Assembly (NCBI GenBank): GCA_021203045.1 | Contig: JAJQBY010000102.1 | Location: 1 to 33,137, forward strand | Source: Oscillospiraceae bacterium | Lineage (GTDB): Bacteria > Bacillota > Clostridia > Oscillospirales > Oscillospiraceae | Length of the DNA stretch: 33,137 nucleotides | Direction: 5' to 3' | In this document: in pieces, positions 1-7,452 of the stretch | Numbering within the stretch: position 1 is the stretch's first letter | How the letters are laid out: each line of letters opens with the position of its first letter | The notes under the pieces: model-generated | What the model saw: only the letters and a program-made list of their open reading frames with translations | The model's database searches: none | Told to the model about the DNA's origin: nothing | Position numbers and translations under genes: made by a program

Positions 1-938
1 TAAATAACCTAGCATATTTATTACAGCGATCCATCCAATCATGGTCAACATGGACAGCATGGTGGTCATCACCACCGCTTGACTGGCTAATCTCGCATTT
101 CCGCCCATCTGAGAAGCCATCAGATAGGATGCTACCGCCGTAGGGGACGCGGCTAGCAGAATCAGCGCAAACAAATCCTTCTCTCGAAATCCAATCAGGA
201 TACCCAACGGCAGGAAAATTGCTGGGATTACTATCAACCGAATCACAACAATCCAGGTCAGCATTCCCTTATCTTCCTCAAGTCGATCAAACGAGAATTG
301 CGCCCCCATAGAAATTAACACCAACGGAGTCGCCAACGCTGCGATTTTCTGTATTGTAGTATCCAGAAAATTGGGAATAACTTGAACCGGAATGAAATGA
401 AATACCAATCCTAGTGTTGTTCCAATAATAAATGGATTTTGAAGTATATGGAGCACTAGTTTTCCCGGTGATAGCTTGTTCCCCGCCATCGTTTCAAACA
501 GCGTCACCGCAAGCACATTCGTTATCGGAACCACAATAGCAACCAGATAGCTCACCGGACCAGTATTGCCGGATCCATACATAAACTCCGCAATAGCCAC
601 ACCGAATAGCGCAAAATTACTACGATAAATAGCCTGTACGATGGTTACTGCATTTCGTTTATCCGATACAACCCGAGGTACAAAAAAAATGCCATTACAT
701 AAGGAATCACCACAATTAGCGCAGCAAAGAAGATAAGTCTCAAATTTACTGTGGTGTCCACTGACATATGATACATATCGCTGAAAAGTAATATAGGTAA
801 GAATACTCGAAAGGAAATTGCGTTAATCTCCCTTGCCGTTTCTTTCGTCATCAATTTTATCTGTCGGAATAAAATCCCAAGGCCTATCTCCAAAAACAGT
901 GGGAATACAACGCCAAACGCCACCACAAAGCTCTCCAT
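1..938 (-). pseudogene. AEC-family (auxin efflux carrier-like) permease, frameshifted and cut by the window edge
   Basis: A membrane permease of the AEC family, which exports or imports small organic anions. The first about 85 codons (from ATG at 938) read MESFVVAFGVVFPLFLEIGL and hydrophobic helices, then run off frame to a stop at 645-647. The next part of the protein continues in another frame without a stop from about 680 to position 1, including the family motif IYRSNFALFG and a PVSYLVAIVVPITN helix. The two halves join if the run of eight A at 672-679 is nine A long, giving FFFVPRVVSDKRNAV, the expected family sequence. Combined length is about 312 codons, close to a full AEC protein, so only the last residues lie outside the window. 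RBS-like AGAGGCG precedes the start. Either a real inactivated (or phase-variable) gene or a homopolymer sequencing error. The adjacent LysR gene suggests shared control with the island; the substrate is unknown. Confidence 0.8.
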
Positions 939-974
939 GCAATTATCGCCTCTCTATACGCCGCATGTTAAAAA

Positions 975-1019
975 AAGAACGTCGGTACAGCAGAAAACTC
1001 CTGCTGTACCGACGTTCTT
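975..1019 (-). terminator. 19-bp perfect hairpin with U-run between lysR and the AEC gene
   Basis: The arms 975-993 and 1001-1019 are perfect inverted repeats with a 7-nt loop. Read on the minus strand the stem ends in a run of T (976-970), the form of an intrinsic terminator. It lies downstream of lysR but also downstream of a good promoter (1049-1077) and 37 nt before the AEC start, so it may terminate lysR, attenuate the AEC gene, or both. Confidence 0.75.
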
Positions 1020-1048
1020 AAACTTGCGGCTTTATTTTCTGCCCTTTA

Positions 1049-1077
1049 ATTATATATGCTGGGCATTTATCCCGCAA
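1049..1077 (-). promoter_or_regulatory. Predicted sigma-A promoter for the AEC permease gene
   Basis: Minus strand TTGCGG, 17-nt spacer, TATAAT. Transcription would start near 1042, giving a leader of about 100 nt that contains the hairpin at 975-1019 before the AEC start at 938. Confidence 0.6.
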
Positions 1078-1129
1078 GAAACCATGCAGTAATTACATAT
1101 AGTATGTGTGATTTTTATGTCGAGTTCAG

Positions 1130-2056
1130 TTACTTTCGTGGTATTCTAAAGTTATAAATCTTAGCGGCATGCTCTAGGCATTCAATGAAATTCTGAATCT
1201 CCTGATTTGGATTATTCCTTTTCCATACCAGTGACAAAAGGGAACCTAAACTGCTATCCTCGATTTTCAATGAAATTGCCACCTCAGAAACATCACGCAC
1301 GGCACTGCCCAGCAAAAGTGCTACTGACTGTTCGTGCTGCATTTTAAATCGGAGCATCTTCCCGTTTTCACAGCTAACATTGCAGTCCTGGATGCCGTGG
1401 CGGTGCAATTCCTCCAGCAATCCGCACTCAGCTGTCGGGTCAATAGGCCTAACCAGATTATAATATAGCAGATCGCTAAACCGGCAGGTCCCGTTCTTTG
1501 ATTTAGCCAATGGATGGTCTGGCATTACCACCGCACACAAATAGTCCTGACGGACAGGCAGAATTTTTAGAAGGTCCTTTTCTTCGTCCGGAGCTGCATC
1601 CAAACTCATAGAAGTCACATAAGCAATATCGGTGACACCGTTATTGACCATTTTCAGCGCCGCTTCTCCTGAAAGCGGATTCAGTGTGACAACCACCTTC
1701 GGATGAGTGCTGTAATAATCGATTAATGTCCGGTAAAAAGGCTGACTTGTCATCGTGAATGTGTTGATTGTCAATTTTGGCTGATCTGCCATCTGATCCT
1801 TTCGAAGAAGGTTTTCTATCATCGTTGCAGCATGGTTTAGCAACTCCGCACCTTCCACTTTTAGTAGCTCCCCAGTAGGGGTAAGTGAGACTGAATGCCC
1901 GTCACGTATGAACAATGACACACCAAGCTGTTTCTCCAATCCAGCCATCTGTCTGCTGAGCGTAGGTTGTGTGATATACAATCTACGGGCAGTTTTGGTT
2001 AAATTCATGTCCTCGGTCAGCGATATGAAGTGCGCCAGGAGTTCCAGGTCAATCAT
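1130..2056 (-). CDS. LysR-family transcriptional regulator
   Basis: A 308-aa LysR-type regulator. The N-terminal winged helix-turn-helix covers about residues 1-60 (NLTKTARRLYITQPTLSRQM, then LGVSLFIRDGHSVSLTPTG), followed by a periplasmic-binding-protein-like effector domain from about residue 90. I chose ATG 2056 (MIDLELLAHF) because it has GGGAG upstream and matches the usual LysR N-terminus; an in-frame ATG at 2083 would add nine atypical residues. It is divergent from the VOC/hydrolase/permease operon starting at 2344 and has a consensus promoter at 2129-2157. By family habit it probably controls that operon, and perhaps the AEC gene behind it, in response to the pathway substrate; the effector is unknown. 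Confidence 0.93.
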   Translation of the reverse strand: MIDLELLAHFISLTEDMNLTKTARRLYITQPTLSRQMAGLEKQLGVSLFIRDGHSVSLTPTGELLKVEGAELLNHAATMIENLLRKDQMADQPKLTINTFTMTSQPFYRTLIDYYSTHPKVVVTLNPLSGEAALKMVNNGVTDIAYVTSMSLDAAPDEEKDLLKILPVRQDYLCAVVMPDHPLAKSKNGTCRFSDLLYYNLVRPIDPTAECGLLEELHRHGIQDCNVSCENGKMLRFKMQHEQSVALLLGSAVRDVSEVAISLKIEDSSLGSLLSLVWKRNNPNQEIQNFIECLEHAAKIYNFRIPRK

Positions 2057-2128
2057 ATTTCGTCTCCCTTTCCAAGTTACCAATATCGTTCCGATTAGTG
2101 GATATGTGGTATTTTATTTCTCGTGTTA

Positions 2129-2157
2129 ATTATAATTGAATCCTTATACAGTGTCAA
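2129..2157 (-). promoter_or_regulatory. Consensus sigma-A promoter for lysR
   Basis: Minus strand TTGACA, exactly 17 nt, TATAAT: full consensus in both boxes. It gives a leader of roughly 65 nt before ATG 2056. Confidence 0.85.
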
Positions 2158-2197
2158 TTCTTCTGTTCATGCTTATTGTTCTAAAAACATAGCTTCC

Positions 2198-2219
2198 CCA
2201 CAGAGATATGCTCATGTGG
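2198..2219. promoter_or_regulatory. Possible LysR operator dyad in the divergent intergenic region
   Basis: CCACA-N12-TGTGG is an interrupted dyad in the 287-nt region between lysR and the divergent operon. It is upstream of the lysR promoter and about 125 nt before the VOC start. Placement fits a LysR activator site, but this is a single short dyad and unproven. I found no convincing plus-strand promoter in 2160-2330, which fits an activator-dependent promoter. Confidence 0.3.
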
Positions 2220-2343
2220 AAAAAAACTGAAAGTTAAGGCGTTTCTCTCATATATCAAATTTTCTCGGTTTCAAGAAGAAAATGTAGCTCCTATCTTCAA
2301 ATCAACCGCGGAAGTTAAATCTTCAATATAAGGAGGTGATAAT

Positions 2344-2811
2344 GTGAATCCGATTATCAAAAAAATCGTGCAGCTGGGAATCATCACTGATGACCGGGAT
2401 GCCATGGTGAAAAAGTATAATGACGAGTACGGCATCGGCCCGTGGTTTCTTTATACATTCCCCAATGGCAACAAGCTAGGTGTCTGCGATGCGCTAAATA
2501 TTCAGCTGGAAGTTGTGGAACCGGCAGAAGGAACATACCAGCGCGAGTGGTTAAATATCCACGGTCCTGGCATTCAGCACATTGCTACCAATGTCAATCC
2601 AGACTATCTGCCTACCAAGCAGCGCCTAATAGACGGCGGTAACAATCTATTGTGGACTTCAAAGGATCCTACGGGCTCGGAGTGTTCCTTTATCAATGGC
2701 AACAAAAATCTAGGCATGACCTTTGAGCTGTACGACCGCGAAGAGGGCTGGCAGCCGCCTACACCGAACGCTGTCTATCCGCCTGATGCAGTGTTCACCT
2801 ACAAGCCCTAA
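2344..2811 (+). CDS. VOC-superfamily (glyoxalase/epimerase-like) protein
   Basis: A 155-aa single-domain VOC protein related to methylmalonyl-CoA epimerase-type glyoxalase-fold proteins. The opening KIVQLGIITDD and GIGPWFLYTF, then GIQHIATNV and GMTFELYD, follow the paired beta-alpha-beta-beta-beta units. Likely metal-site positions are Gln10 (His in many relatives), Glu56, His79 and Glu128. Translation starts at GTG 2344 behind a near-perfect AAGGAGGTGAT at 2330-2340; the overlapping ATG at 2342 runs straight into a stop. It is the first gene of an operon with the C-C hydrolase at 2915 and the permease at 3806. VOC enzymes do isomerisation, epimerisation or ring-opening chemistry, so it may act on the hydrolase's substrate or product; the reaction is not deducible. 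Confidence 0.85.
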   Translation: MNPIIKKIVQLGIITDDRDAMVKKYNDEYGIGPWFLYTFPNGNKLGVCDALNIQLEVVEPAEGTYQREWLNIHGPGIQHIATNVNPDYLPTKQRLIDGGNNLLWTSKDPTGSECSFINGNKNLGMTFELYDREEGWQPPTPNAVYPPDAVFTYKP

Positions 2812-2820
2812 GGAGCCCTG

Positions 2821-2860
2821 GCCTAAAGTTGACACTAGTTTTTTCTTGTCGACTTTAGGC
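2821..2860 (+). repeat. Intercistronic 14-bp hairpin with T-rich loop
   Basis: Arms 2821-2834 and 2847-2860 pair over 14 bp with one G-T wobble around a 12-nt T-rich loop. No T-run follows, so it is not a standard terminator. It sits 10 nt after the VOC stop and 54 nt before the hydrolase start and could protect or separate the two messages. Confidence 0.6.
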
Positions 2861-2914
2861 AATTCATCTCAATTTAATGCCGCGCTAGTAATAAATCAAA
2901 AAGGAGATATTTTC

Positions 2915-3757
2915 ATGTCTAAACCCGATCTGTTCCCCGAGGAACGAGCAATTAGCTATTCTAAATATTACGACTGGAAGATGCCGCCTCTTAATCCACT
3001 CTCCACAGAGCTTCTGCATTTACAACCTATTGCTCCCGAGGATGTTTTACCCCTAGATCGCCTGAGTGATTTGCTTAAACCCGGTTATATGAAGCGAGAA
3101 CAGGGATACTGTGTCTTGCCTGATGGCACTGGCTATCATGCCGACTATATTTGGATGCCAGGTGTCAGCGTCGATATGATCGACTGGTGGTATTGTTGGC
3201 ATTTCGTCGGACCAAATCCCAACCTGGTGGATCGTCAGAAGTGCGGAAACCTACGTTATAAAATCTGGAATCCAGAGGAACATATTGACACCGGCTTTGA
3301 CGATGATTTCAGCCGTGATCTTATGCTCTCTGATTTGCCCTATCGTATGCGCAGATATGGGCAGAAAAACTTTATCATCGAGCGTATTGCAGGCAAGGAC
3401 AGCGATGTCATGCACCTGCATGCAATATGTGAGGATCCGATTAATTTTGGCTTTGACGAAAAACTGGTCAACATGCCTGAAAACGGGACATTGGTCTGTG
3501 GTCGTACCGTCACCCGCAGTGTGCTGAATATTTATCAATTCCGTCCTTGTTATAACGGCGTTGAAATGCGCATTCGGTCCTACACCGGCTGGAAGTTTAT
3601 TGGGAATGGGCTTTTTGAGCGTGATCCCGAAGCGAACGCCTCCGCTAAAATGCTGATTGCCAATGGAACTCACGCCTTAACTGAGTATCCCCATTTAGCA
3701 TACTTCCTGCCAAAATTCTATGCTGAGGAAGCCTGCAAGCCCTTAGATGCATATTAA
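2915..3757 (+). CDS. DAPG hydrolase (PhlG)/phloretin hydrolase-family C-C bond hydrolase
   Basis: A 280-aa protein of the family containing 2,4-diacetylphloroglucinol hydrolase PhlG and the phloretin hydrolase of gut flavonoid degraders. These are zinc enzymes that cleave an aryl-acyl C-C bond of phloroglucinol ketones. Family landmarks are GYCVLPDGTGYHADYIWMPG (residues 64-83), DWWYCWHF (90-97), LRYKIWNPEEH (113-123) and, near the C-terminus, His253 and Glu257 in an HxxxE pattern. Likely metal ligands are drawn from His96, Glu121/122, His253 and Glu257 by analogy with PhlG; I could not align them residue by residue. Start ATG 2915 has AAGGAG upstream; a longer in-frame extension overlaps the VOC gene and lacks family character. 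Substrate is inferred only: a dihydrochalcone or acylphloroglucinol is the obvious candidate. Confidence 0.82.
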   Translation: MSKPDLFPEERAISYSKYYDWKMPPLNPLSTELLHLQPIAPEDVLPLDRLSDLLKPGYMKREQGYCVLPDGTGYHADYIWMPGVSVDMIDWWYCWHFVGPNPNLVDRQKCGNLRYKIWNPEEHIDTGFDDDFSRDLMLSDLPYRMRRYGQKNFIIERIAGKDSDVMHLHAICEDPINFGFDEKLVNMPENGTLVCGRTVTRSVLNIYQFRPCYNGVEMRIRSYTGWKFIGNGLFERDPEANASAKMLIANGTHALTEYPHLAYFLPKFYAEEACKPLDAY

Positions 3758-3805
3758 AACGTCTCTAAAACAACCTTAACATTTTAAAAAGAGAGGTATA
3801 GAAAT

Positions 3806-5123
3806 ATGTCGAGTAGCGTTATATTTTCCGCTGTATGTATTGTAATCTCGCTTATTCTGTTCTTTGTCTTAAGTATGCGGGGTCTACATGGCATAGTTTG
3901 CGCCATTATCTGCGCCTTTGTCGTTGGTCTCTCCGTGGAAGGTGGCCCTGTATCTGCTCTGTTTAACCAGTTCTCCTCAGGCGGAGGAGGAATGATCGGC
4001 GGCCTCTTTCTTCCCTATCTAACGGGAGGTGTGTTCGGTGCCTTGATGAGCGCCACAGGTTCAAGTGAGAAATTTGGGCGTGTGCTAATTAGAAAATTTG
4101 GCACCCGCTTTGCGCCGTACGCATTGATGATTTTCGTGTTTATTCTTCCAATGTGTGGCATTGCCAGTTGGATGCTGCTTGCAGCTTATCTGGCTCTTCC
4201 CCTGCTAAAGGCTGCCGATCTTCCTCGTCGTCTTGGAGCGGCAATACTGATGGGTTCCTTCTGCATTGGCTATTATATCCCCGGTGCAATGAACACCACC
4301 AATATTATTGCTGTATCAGCCTATGGTGTCACACTTTACGATGGCGCTCAAATCATGATTCCCACTGGGATCCTGTTTGTTGGCCTTCTTATAACCTATG
4401 TTGAGCTAACTGTCAAACATTGCCGTCTCGTTGGCGAGGGATACACACCTTCCCCGGTTGAGCTCCCTGGTTCTGTTGGCGAGTTAACCGAAGAAGAAAT
4501 GCCTTCCTTCATTATGTCCGTTATACCGATGATTATAGTGATTGTTGGCACCTTCATTTGCCAGCTTGGCTTTGGGGTTAGGGGCCTACGATTCCTGCTG
4601 GATTAGCCTCGTGCTGGCTTCTCTCTTTGTTATTTTTACCAGGTGGAACCAACTTACTCAAAAATTCAAGGTACTTTCAGAAGGAGCCTGTTCCGGTGGT
4701 ATTCCACTGCTTCAAGCAGGCGCAATGGTCGGTTACGCCACTGTTGTTACTTCTACTGCTTTTTATGATTACGTTACTACTAACTTTCTCGGAAATGGCC
4801 TTAATCCTTATGTCCTTGTTGCAGTGGGTACCGCTATTATGGCTCTGGTTAATGCTGACTGCGCGGCTGGTGTTTCTAGTTCTACCAAAATGTTTGCATC
4901 AAGAGCAATATCCATGGGCGCCAATCCTGCAATTTGCGCCAGACTAACAACCGCTTGCGCCGTTTCTTTGGATTCTCTGCCTCATTGCGCAAGCCTAAAT
5001 GTTTGCATGAATTTCCTTGGCCTGAGCCACAAGGAAGCATACAAAGACATTGCAATCGTTCAATTAGGTTGTACATCTATCGCCGCAATCTTTGCCACTG
5101 TTTTGGCAACGATTATTGGATAA
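3806..5123 (+). pseudogene. GntP-type gluconate/organic-anion permease, single frameshift
   Basis: A permease of the GntP (gluconate:H+ symporter) superfamily in two frames. The first part starts at ATG 3806 (GAGAGG upstream) and includes GGVFGALMSATGSSEKFGRV and AADLPRRLGAAILMGSFCIG, then stops at 4604-4606. The second frame carries the remaining helices (AYDSCWISLVLASLFVIF to the stop at 5121-5123). Removing one G from the runs at 4574-4577 or 4581-4584 joins them as GFGLGAYDSCWISLVL, giving about 438 aa, normal for GntP. The ATG at 4542 is inside the first frame and has no RBS, so the second part is not a separate gene. Likely uptake system of the hydrolase operon; inactive if the frameshift is real, otherwise an assembly error. 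Confidence 0.8.
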
Positions 5124-5159
5124 ACTTTTTTCCTTATAGCTCACAAATTCATAAAGCGA

Positions 5160-5193
5160 GTAGCGCTATGGGTTGAACCACAGCGCTACTTTT
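5160..5193 (+). terminator. Terminator of the VOC/hydrolase/permease operon
   Basis: GTAGCGCT at 5160-5167 pairs with AGCGCTAC at 5182-5189, with an inner TGG/CCA extension, followed by TTTT. It lies between the permease stop and the convergent DUF2461 gene, whose stop codon begins at 5192. Confidence 0.7.
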
Positions 5194-5869
5194 ATATTGT
5201 CATCAGATACTTATACAACGGGGCCAGCTGGCAAAAGGCCTCGGTCATCTCGTCCAGCAGCTCCGGGCCAGGAGGATCGGGGTCGAACCAGACGGTCTTG
5301 CCCACGGCGATATCCCGGGTATTGTACCAGTCGTACAGCAGAGGGCCGGGGTCGCCCTTGGGACGCTTATAGGTCTGGCCCATAAACTCCAGGCCCTCTA
5401 TTTTGTTCACCTTCCTCACGATGCGGGACAAAGGGGCCGGGTCCGCGTCTATGGCGTCCCGCCAGCGATCCAGGGCCGCCCCGTCCATATTCCAGACGCC
5501 CAGGCCCCAGTTATAGCTCTCCGCATGGATGCCGAACCAGTATTGTGGCTGAGCGGTATACAGCTGCGCCGTCACCCCCAGGGAGAACCACAGGTGATCG
5601 TTGAACGGCCCCCGGCCATAGAGACGCCGTGCATCCCGATAGATACGGGAGACATGCACCTCCGGCGCCAGGCCGGGTATGCGCTCCTCCAGCCGGTCCC
5701 GGAGCTGCCATGCCAGGGCCTGAACGGGCTGATGGAGACAGCGCTCATATTCCTCCTTATGCGCCAGGAACCAGGGCTTTTCATTATTGAAGGAAAGACC
5801 CCACAAAAAATCCCTCAGCTCCTTGGGAAAGCCCTCAAAGGGCGGTATATCTTTGGGTATCGTCTGCAT
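5192..5869 (-). CDS. DUF2461 family protein
   Basis: A 225-aa soluble protein of the DUF2461 (TIGR02453-type) family, function unknown. Recognisable features are FLWGLSFNNEKPWFLAHKEEYE near the start (family pattern LxxNNxxxWFxxxKxxYE), VSRIYRDARRLYGRGPFNDHL mid-protein (family RiyRDtRFs..K.Py) and YWFGIHAESYNWGLGVW. It is last in a minus-strand gene set with aldolase, lactonase and CoA-transferase, 7 nt after the aldolase stop. The catalytic neighbours suggest passive co-transcription or an accessory role; neither can be proven here. Confidence 0.85.
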   Translation of the reverse strand: MQTIPKDIPPFEGFPKELRDFLWGLSFNNEKPWFLAHKEEYERCLHQPVQALAWQLRDRLEERIPGLAPEVHVSRIYRDARRLYGRGPFNDHLWFSLGVTAQLYTAQPQYWFGIHAESYNWGLGVWNMDGAALDRWRDAIDADPAPLSRIVRKVNKIEGLEFMGQTYKRPKGDPGPLLYDWYNTRDIAVGKTVWFDPDPPGPELLDEMTEAFCQLAPLYKYLMTI

Positions 5870-5876
5870 GAGTCCC

Positions 5877-6521
5877 TCACTGTCCGTAGGTACCGAACCG
5901 CTTGCGGGCCCGGGCCATTTCCTCCGCCGTCAGCAGCACCGGCTCCCGGCCGGTGGCCAGACAGCGCAGATAGATATCCGCGCAAAACTCCATTTCCTGG
6001 ACCAGCTGGAAGGCGGCGGCCAGCTCCTTTCCCAGTGCCACAAGGCCGTGATTGGCCAATATCACCGCATCGCAGCCGTCCGCCGCCTCCACGGCAGCCT
6101 GTGCCAGCTCCGGCCCGCCGAAATCCCGGTAGGGGGCGCAGGGTATCTCATCCCGGCCGGAGAGAGCCACCAGAAAGCTCACCGGCGGCAGGGGCAGCCG
6201 CAGGCAGGACAGGGCCGTGACCGCCGGGGAGTGGGTATGCACCACCGCGCATCTGTCCGGCCGCGCCTTATAAAACAGCAGGTGCATGGGTGCCTCAGAG
6301 GAGGGCTTTCGCGCCCCGTCGGCGATCGACCCGTCCGGGTCCAGGACCGTCACATCCGCCGGCTCGATGGCGTCATATTCCATGCCGCTGGGACTGACGG
6401 CCACCAGCCCCGCCTGCCGGTCATAGATACTGAGATTTCCCCCTGTGCCGGAGGTCAGGCCGGCGGCGATGAGTTTCCGGCCATAGTCCGCGATCAACGC
6501 CCGTTCCTTCTCTAAGATCAT
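5877..6521 (-). CDS. Class II aldolase/adducin-family protein (FucA-like)
   Basis: A 214-aa zinc-dependent aldolase/adducin-domain protein, the family of L-fuculose-1-phosphate aldolase and related epimerases and decarboxylases. Metal and catalytic residues are visible: Glu76 in SSEAPMHL, His95 and His97 in VVHTHSP, and His158 in LANHGLV. The glycine-rich phosphate loop GLTSGTGGNLS sits at 21-31 and SPSGMEY at 43-49. Its ATG overlaps the end of the lactonase gene by 4 nt (ATGA), so the two are translationally coupled. The substrate is probably a hydroxy-acid or aldol linked to the neighbouring lactonase and CoA-transferase, not necessarily a sugar phosphate. Confidence 0.88.
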   Translation of the reverse strand: MILEKERALIADYGRKLIAAGLTSGTGGNLSIYDRQAGLVAVSPSGMEYDAIEPADVTVLDPDGSIADGARKPSSEAPMHLLFYKARPDRCAVVHTHSPAVTALSCLRLPLPPVSFLVALSGRDEIPCAPYRDFGGPELAQAAVEAADGCDAVILANHGLVALGKELAAAFQLVQEMEFCADIYLRCLATGREPVLLTAEEMARARKRFGTYGQ

Positions 6522-7432
6522 GGCTGTCCCTCAAAGAAGCGACGGGGATTGCCCTCCAGAATCTCCGCTATATCCGCCTCGGTCATGCCTCCCGCCCGGA
6601 GCAGGGGCACGGCCTGGGTATGAACAACGGTGAAATCCTCCACATGGCTTCTGCTCTTTTCCCAGCTGTCCCAGAAGGCCAGATATACCGCCGCATCGTG
6701 GGACAGGAGGATACGGTCCCGATAGCCCATGGAGCAGAGCCAGAGGATATTATCCGTCACCGCCTGAACGGAATTATCCCGGTCGCAGTGGCCCAGCCGG
6801 TCAAAGCCCAGATAGCAGCCGGTCTCCGCCACGGCCTTCAGATAGCCCCGGTCGTTGGTGTCCCCGGTGTGGCCCAGGATGATACGATGGGCGGGAACAT
6901 ATTTTCCCAGCCGGTCAAAGGCGTCCGGCCCCACGCCGAAGGGGCTGGCGGTGTGGCAGAATACGGGCAGCTCCCGCTCCGCCGCTACCCGGCCGGTGAC
7001 GGCCAGCAGCTTATCCATCAGGGGCGTCACCCCCTGGCGCTCCACGGCGCATTTCATGATGCCGCACTGGGCCGCGTCCTCGTACATCAGGACATATATC
7101 TCCTCCGGGCTGCGCTCCTGGAGCCATGGCTCCTCCTGGAAATAAAAGCCGCAGGAGGCGATGATATTCAGCCCCGTGGCCTCCGCCACCGCCCGGATCA
7201 GGGACAGATCCCGCCCCAGGTTGAAGGGCGTTCCGTCCACAATGGTCTTCACCCCCATGGCCTGCACCGGGGCAAACGCCTTTTTCGCCAAGTCCACCAC
7301 GGTGTCTGCGTCAAAGAATTTATCCCCGAAGTTCATGCGCATGGACCAGTCGGCGCAGCTGATATGCTCGTGCATCAGAGTCTGGCCCATATCCGCTGTG
7401 TCAATGGGACCAAGAATCGATTGTATCTTCAT
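6518..7432 (-). CDS. Phosphotriesterase-family (PTE-like lactonase) metal hydrolase
   Basis: A 304-aa amidohydrolase-superfamily protein of the phosphotriesterase-related group, most members of which hydrolyse lactones. The binuclear metal site is complete: His21 and His23 (LMHEH), Lys127 (GIMKC, the carboxylated lysine), His160 (VFCHTA), His188 (ILGHTGD) and Asp246 (LSHDA). I use ATG 7432 (MKIQSILGPID), which has GAGGAAGG about 10 nt upstream and the standard family N-terminus. An ATG at 7459 would overlap the CoA-transferase and add nine residues without support. Placed between the CoA-transferase and the aldolase, it could open a lactone to a hydroxy acid that is then activated as a CoA ester. 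Confidence 0.88.
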   Translation of the reverse strand: MKIQSILGPIDTADMGQTLMHEHISCADWSMRMNFGDKFFDADTVVDLAKKAFAPVQAMGVKTIVDGTPFNLGRDLSLIRAVAEATGLNIIASCGFYFQEEPWLQERSPEEIYVLMYEDAAQCGIMKCAVERQGVTPLMDKLLAVTGRVAAERELPVFCHTASPFGVGPDAFDRLGKYVPAHRIILGHTGDTNDRGYLKAVAETGCYLGFDRLGHCDRDNSVQAVTDNILWLCSMGYRDRILLSHDAAVYLAFWDSWEKSRSHVEDFTVVHTQAVPLLRAGGMTEADIAEILEGNPRRFFEGQP

Positions 7433-7452
7433 GTTACGCAAGCCTTCCTCTC

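Noticed and set aside
4542-5123. Second half of the GntP permease as an independent gene
   Set aside because: It lacks an RBS, begins inside the first half, and completes one permease when a single G is removed.
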